A stretch of 8,653 bases of DNA from Halonatronomonas sp051745425 (GTDB taxonomy: Bacteria; Bacillota; Halanaerobiia; Halanaerobiales; Halarsenatibacteraceae): assembly GCA_051745425.1 (NCBI GenBank), contig JBNJEB010000060.1, forward strand, positions 1 to 8,653. The letters are read 5' to 3'. The notes beneath the pieces were generated by a model, which searched no databases, was not told the origin of the DNA, and was given only the letters and a program-made list of their open reading frames with translations. Below, one piece after another: positions 6,119 to 8,653 of the stretch (the first letter of the stretch is position 1; each line of letters begins with the position of its first letter). The position numbers and the translations under genes are program-made.

Positions 6119-7642
6119 TTATCTGTTCAGTTTAACCCTGCTCAAATCATGGGCTACCATTGGATGTGGAATAAAGCCTTCAGCATCAGGACCGACTCCA
6201 ATCATTCTCGATGGATTAAGGATGAAAACCCAGGGTGCTTCTTCAACAATTATCTCCTGAGCCTCAAAGTAAACTTCCTTTCGACGAGACTGATCTGCAA
6301 CTGTTCTTCCTTCTTCAAGGAGCTCATCTACCCTGTCATTGGCATAAAATGTACGATTACCAGGTGAGCCAAACTGGCTGCTATGGAAAAGCGGATAAAG
6401 ACCGTAATCTGCATCACCAGTAATTGTACCCCAGGTTAAAACAAAGAGATCATGCTCACCCTGAGCTGTTGTTTCTAAAAAATCTCCAAGGGTAATTGTT
6501 TCAACTTCAACGTCAATCCCGATTTGACTTAAATTATCCTGAACTATTTCAGAAGATTGTCGGAAAAGTGGATCATCAGTTGTTAATAATCTTAAATCAA
6601 AACCATCACCATAACCTGCTTCTTCCAGTAATTCTCTGGCCTTATCAGGATTAAAATCATATTGATAGAGATCAGGGTTATGAGCGAAAATATTTGGTGA
6701 TAGTGGGCCTGTTGCCTTTACACCCTGACCGCCATAAATAAATTCAAGAATATCTTCAGTATTTACAGCATAATTTAAAGCCTGCCTAACCTTAATATTA
6801 TTAAGGGGTTCTTTTTCAGCATTGATTCCTACATATAATGAGGATAATGATTCATAAGGATTTAATGTGATTGATTCCATCTCCTTGAGTCTCTCCTCAT
6901 CAGGTGGAGCTATACTATAAGCAATATCAACACCACCGGTCTCTAATTCAATTGAACGAACAGTATCTTCAACAATAGGCTTGATTCTTAAAGTTTCCAC
7001 TCCAGCATTCTCACCATAATAATCAGGAAATCTCTCTAATAAGATATAGTCGCCAGTAGACCATTCAACAAATTGAAATGGCCCGGTACCAACAACCTCA
7101 AGAGTACCATAATCGTCTCCAGCCTCTTCTACGGCTTCCTGATTTAAAATTACTGCTACTGGATGGGCTAAATGGTTGAGAATTGGAGCAAAGGGCTCCT
7201 CGGTTGTAATTTGTACTGTATATTGATCTATTACTTCAACTGAATCAATAAAATTAACTATAAATGCTCCAGGAGCCGAAACATCTGGATCTGTTAATCT
7301 TTCCAGACTAAACTTAACATCATCAGCTGTAAATTCCTGGCCATTATGAAAGAGAACTTCTTCTCGAAGCTCAAATTCCCAGGTTAAATCATCAATCTGC
7401 TCCCAGTCTTTTGCCAGTCCAGGAACTATCTCCATATCTTCGTTTAATTGAATTAAATTATCATGCATCTGGGTCCAGACTTTAATTGATGGTCCATCAT
7501 TAGCTGCATGGGGATCCAGAGAGACAGGACTACCTTCCTGGGCTACTACTAACTCTTCAGCCATTATAGTTTCTCCAGTAAAGGCAATGCCTGCTAATAT
7601 TAAAGTTGCTGCAATAATAATTATTAAGGGTAAACGTTTCAC
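6119..7642 (-). CDS. ABC transporter solute-binding protein, family 5 (oligopeptide/dipeptide type)
   Basis: The product has 507 residues and starts at a GTG (7642) with AAGGAGG at 7651-7657, an 8-base spacer. Residues 1-28 are a signal peptide (basic MKR, hydrophobic core, likely cleavage after IMA) with no lipobox Cys, so the protein should be free in a periplasm. The family 5 signature FHNGQEFTADDVKFSLERL is at 98-116. Other family blocks are VPGLAKDW (73-80), GTGPFQFVEW (185-194), VRQALNYAV (285-293) and NPDKARELLEEAGY (331-344). The length is normal for DppA, OppA or GsiB relatives. The ligand is probably a short peptide, but family 5 also binds glutathione, nickel chelates and oligosaccharides, and no ligand-defining motif was recognised. 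No permease or ATPase genes are adjacent, so it must serve a transporter encoded elsewhere. The net charge is very negative (about 92 Asp+Glu, 31 Lys+Arg), as in exported proteins of halophiles. Confidence 0.93.
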   Translation of the reverse strand: MKRLPLIIIIAATLILAGIAFTGETIMAEELVVAQEGSPVSLDPHAANDGPSIKVWTQMHDNLIQLNEDMEIVPGLAKDWEQIDDLTWEFELREEVLFHNGQEFTADDVKFSLERLTDPDVSAPGAFIVNFIDSVEVIDQYTVQITTEEPFAPILNHLAHPVAVILNQEAVEEAGDDYGTLEVVGTGPFQFVEWSTGDYILLERFPDYYGENAGVETLRIKPIVEDTVRSIELETGGVDIAYSIAPPDEERLKEMESITLNPYESLSSLYVGINAEKEPLNNIKVRQALNYAVNTEDILEFIYGGQGVKATGPLSPNIFAHNPDLYQYDFNPDKARELLEEAGYGDGFDLRLLTTDDPLFRQSSEIVQDNLSQIGIDVEVETITLGDFLETTAQGEHDLFVLTWGTITGDADYGLYPLFHSSQFGSPGNRTFYANDRVDELLEEGRTVADQSRRKEVYFEAQEIIVEEAPWVFILNPSRMIGVGPDAEGFIPHPMVAHDLSRVKLNR

Positions 7643-7670
7643 TTATTTCTCCTCCTTATACTTTCATCCT

Positions 7671-7689
7671 ATTAATAAACTTTATTAAT
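7671..7689. promoter_or_regulatory. 19-bp perfect palindrome in the solute-binding-protein leader (possible operator)
   Basis: ATTAATAAA-C-TTTATTAAT is a perfect 9-1-9 dyad between the proposed start point (about 7707) and the ribosome binding site. It could be an operator for a dimeric regulator. It is nearly all A/T and may be accidental. Confidence 0.4.
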
Positions 7690-7713
7690 TTAATCAACTT
7701 ATTTCATATTTAT

Positions 7714-7742
7714 ACTATACCACAGCACTCAACTTTATTCAA
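7714..7742 (-). promoter_or_regulatory. Sigma-A promoter with extended -10 for the solute-binding-protein gene
   Basis: On the minus strand TTGAAT (7737-7742, 4 of 6) is followed after 17 bases by TATAGT (7714-7719, 5 of 6), with TGG just before the -10. The promoter sits directly after the terminator of the upstream ferritin-like gene, so the binding protein appears to be its own transcription unit with a leader of about 65 nt. Confidence 0.6.
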
Positions 7743-7744
7743 AT

Positions 7745-7781
7745 AAAAAACCCTGACCAATAAACTTCTGGCCAGGGCTTT
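7745..7781 (-). terminator. Intrinsic terminator after the ferritin-like gene
   Basis: On the minus strand AAAGCCCTGGCC (from 7781 to 7770) pairs with GGTCAGGG (7758 to 7751), using G-U pairs to close about 9 bp, and runs straight into TTTTTT (7750 to 7745). It begins about 22 bases past the stop codon and is one of the clearest terminators in the window. Confidence 0.85.
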
Positions 7782-7803
7782 ATGCTAGTAATTTAATTTT
7801 ATA

Positions 7804-8355
7804 TTATTTTAGAAATTTTGATACAAATGGTGATGACTCGCCTTCCCTGAGGAAGTGACCTGATGGCCCCTCACCAAGGAATTCAGCAAACCATGATTCA
7901 TGCTCAATCTCTTCATGGAGAATTGCCAAAGCCAGGTCATAGGTGCGATGATCTTTTCCAGCTGTCAGATTACAGATTTCAGTATATCCCCGGACTGCAC
8001 ATCTTTCTGCTTCAAGAAGAACTTTAATTATTTCTTTGGCATCATTTTTATTTTCTGGTAATTTAGCTGGTGGACAGGCTGAAATGTCATGAAATTCCTT
8101 CATATCATTAGGAATACTGCCACCAAGTTCATAGATTCTAGGCAATAATGCTTCAAAGTGGTTACGATCTTCAATTCTGGCTGCTTCTGCTATCTCCTTA
8201 ACTCCTTCACCTTCGAGACCGATTAAATTCATTCTTAGACTGGTGTAATAATAATAAGTTGTTAATTCTGCTGATGCATTTTTGATTAGGAGATCTAAAA
8301 GCTTATCGACATCTACTCCGGCCTTCTCAACCAATTCTCTTGATACTTTTGCCAT
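7804..8355 (-). CDS. Dps-like ferritin-family protein (DPSL/thioferritin type)
   Basis: The product has 183 residues, starting at ATG 8355 with AGGAGGT at 8363-8369. It is a four-helix ferritin-like protein whose sequence, from memory of the family, matches the DPSL group first described in Sulfolobus and Pyrococcus and also found in anaerobic bacteria. Candidate di-iron ligands are Glu30 (helix A), Glu62/Asp63 with His66 in IEDRNHFEAL, Glu115 in LLEAER, and Glu149 with His152 in HEEIEHE. The Cys typical of the group are present: Cys94 (SACPP), Cys119 (ERCAVR) and Cys128 (EICN). The C-terminal SPFVSKFLK ending is also group-like. Known members form 12-subunit cages that oxidise Fe(II) with peroxide and store the mineral, protecting anaerobes from hydrogen peroxide. 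The protein has no signal peptide and is cytoplasmic. The gene is monocistronic, divergent from the gene at 8532, and followed by a strong terminator. Confidence 0.92.
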   Translation of the reverse strand: MAKVSRELVEKAGVDVDKLLDLLIKNASAELTTYYYYTSLRMNLIGLEGEGVKEIAEAARIEDRNHFEALLPRIYELGGSIPNDMKEFHDISACPPAKLPENKNDAKEIIKVLLEAERCAVRGYTEICNLTAGKDHRTYDLALAILHEEIEHESWFAEFLGEGPSGHFLREGESSPFVSKFLK

Positions 8356-8384
8356 AAATATTACCTCCTATTATAGTTTTAATC

Positions 8385-8397
8385 AATAACCGTTATT
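8385..8397. promoter_or_regulatory. 13-bp dyad upstream of the ferritin-like gene (possible operator)
   Basis: AATAAC-C-GTTATT is a perfect 6-1-6 dyad about 30 bp before the ATG. The geometry recalls Fur/PerR-family boxes, which would suit a peroxide- or iron-responsive ferritin gene, but the sequence matches the PerR consensus only loosely. No convincing promoter for the gene could be placed. Confidence 0.3.
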
Positions 8398-8471
8398 AAT
8401 AAATTCAACACTGAAGTGAAAATTCCTGCAACAGATTGAAAATATTTAGAAATTAGAGCTAAAATCTGAAA

Positions 8472-8500
8472 TTGCAATTGACTAATTAATATATTACTAT
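8472..8500 (+). promoter_or_regulatory. Candidate promoter for the plus-strand gene at 8532
   Basis: TTGCAA (8472-8477, 4 of 6) and TACTAT (8495-8500, 4 of 6) are 17 bases apart, giving a start point near 8507. A better -35, TTGACT (8478-8483), has no -10 at a normal distance. Confidence 0.35.
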
Positions 8501-8514
8501 TAACTATAGTTAAT
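8499..8514. promoter_or_regulatory. 16-bp perfect palindrome just before the plus-strand gene (likely operator)
   Basis: ATTAACTATAGTTAAT is identical on both strands. It covers the proposed transcription start and ends 5 bases before the AGGAGG (8520-8525). A repressor bound here would block transcription of the membrane-protein gene. The regulator could not be named from the sequence. Confidence 0.45.
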
Positions 8515-8531
8515 TATTTAGGAGGTTCTCA

Positions 8532-8653
8532 ATGAAAATTAAAGTTAAAGATATGACCATAATTGCAATAACTGTAACACTTACCTTTGTCTTTGGCTGG
8601 GTATTTTATCTTATAGCCAATCTATTTCCGATACCTGGATCAAAATTTGTTGG
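8532..8653 (+). CDS. N-terminal fragment of an integral membrane protein, possibly an ECF transporter S component
   Basis: ATG at 8532 follows AGGAGG at 8520-8525 (6-base spacer), and the frame is open to the window edge (40 complete codons). The fragment begins with a short basic stretch (MKIKVKD) followed by a hydrophobic helix through about residue 31 and then FPIPGSKFVG. A short basic N-terminus, an immediate membrane helix and a PxPGSKF-like turn recall substrate-binding S components of energy-coupling-factor vitamin transporters, but forty residues are not enough to identify it. The strong ribosome binding site and the palindrome in front suggest a regulated gene. It is transcribed divergently from the ferritin-like gene. 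Confidence 0.65.
   Translation, partial: MKIKVKDMTIIAITVTLTFVFGWVFYLIANLFPIPGSKFV

Noticed and set aside
6104..6423. Plus-strand open frames of 87 and 62 codons opposite the solute-binding-protein gene
   Set aside because: They lie on the complement of a well-supported family 5 coding region, have no convincing ribosome binding site and resemble no protein; they are shadows.
8370..8375. Perfect TATAAT on the minus strand just before the ferritin-like gene
   Set aside because: Transcription would start inside the AGGAGG ribosome binding site, and no -35 is at the right distance.

Overview
The window looks like part of the chromosome of an anaerobic, halophilic, diderm Firmicute of the Halanaerobiales type. 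This is inferred from several things. The DNA is AT-rich with strong AGGAGG-type ribosome binding sites. The exported proteins are strongly acidic: a hand count of the solute-binding protein gives about 92 Asp+Glu against 31 Lys+Arg. That binding protein has a cleavable signal peptide without a lipobox cysteine, as expected where a periplasm exists. The ferritin-like protein is of the DPSL (Dps-like) type common in anaerobes. No rRNA, tRNA, CRISPR array, insertion sequence or phage gene was seen.

Layout: seven genes lie on the minus strand and one begins on the plus strand at the right edge. From left to right they are: the first 520 codons of a family 3 glycoside hydrolase (1-1562); a class I SAM methyltransferase of the cyclopropane synthase/coclaurine N-methyltransferase family (1645-2691); two tandem, about 59% identical, uncharacterised polytopic membrane proteins (2913-3914 and 4100-5110); a 444-bp AT-rich gap; a small membrane-anchored FMN-binding-domain protein (5555-5968); an orphan family 5 (peptide-type) ABC solute-binding protein (6119-7642); and a DPSL ferritin-like protein (7804-8355). 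A divergent plus-strand membrane protein, possibly an ECF transporter S component, starts at 8532.

Most genes appear to be separate transcription units. Convincing intrinsic terminators follow four of the minus-strand genes (2846-2884, 4032-4068, 6056-6083, 7745-7781), and plausible sigma-A promoters precede five. Only the methyltransferase and the glycoside hydrolase, 82 bp apart with no terminator between them, could share a transcript. No single pathway links the genes.

The least explained part is the pair of membrane proteins. Each is built from two copies of a unit of roughly 100-130 residues, with a Cys-containing motif and a GxGGKLGxTAF motif repeated exactly 130 residues apart, which suggests an undescribed transporter or channel fold. 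The methyltransferase is also notable: it resembles plant coclaurine N-methyltransferase more than classical cyclopropane synthases and lacks the conserved bicarbonate-site cysteine.
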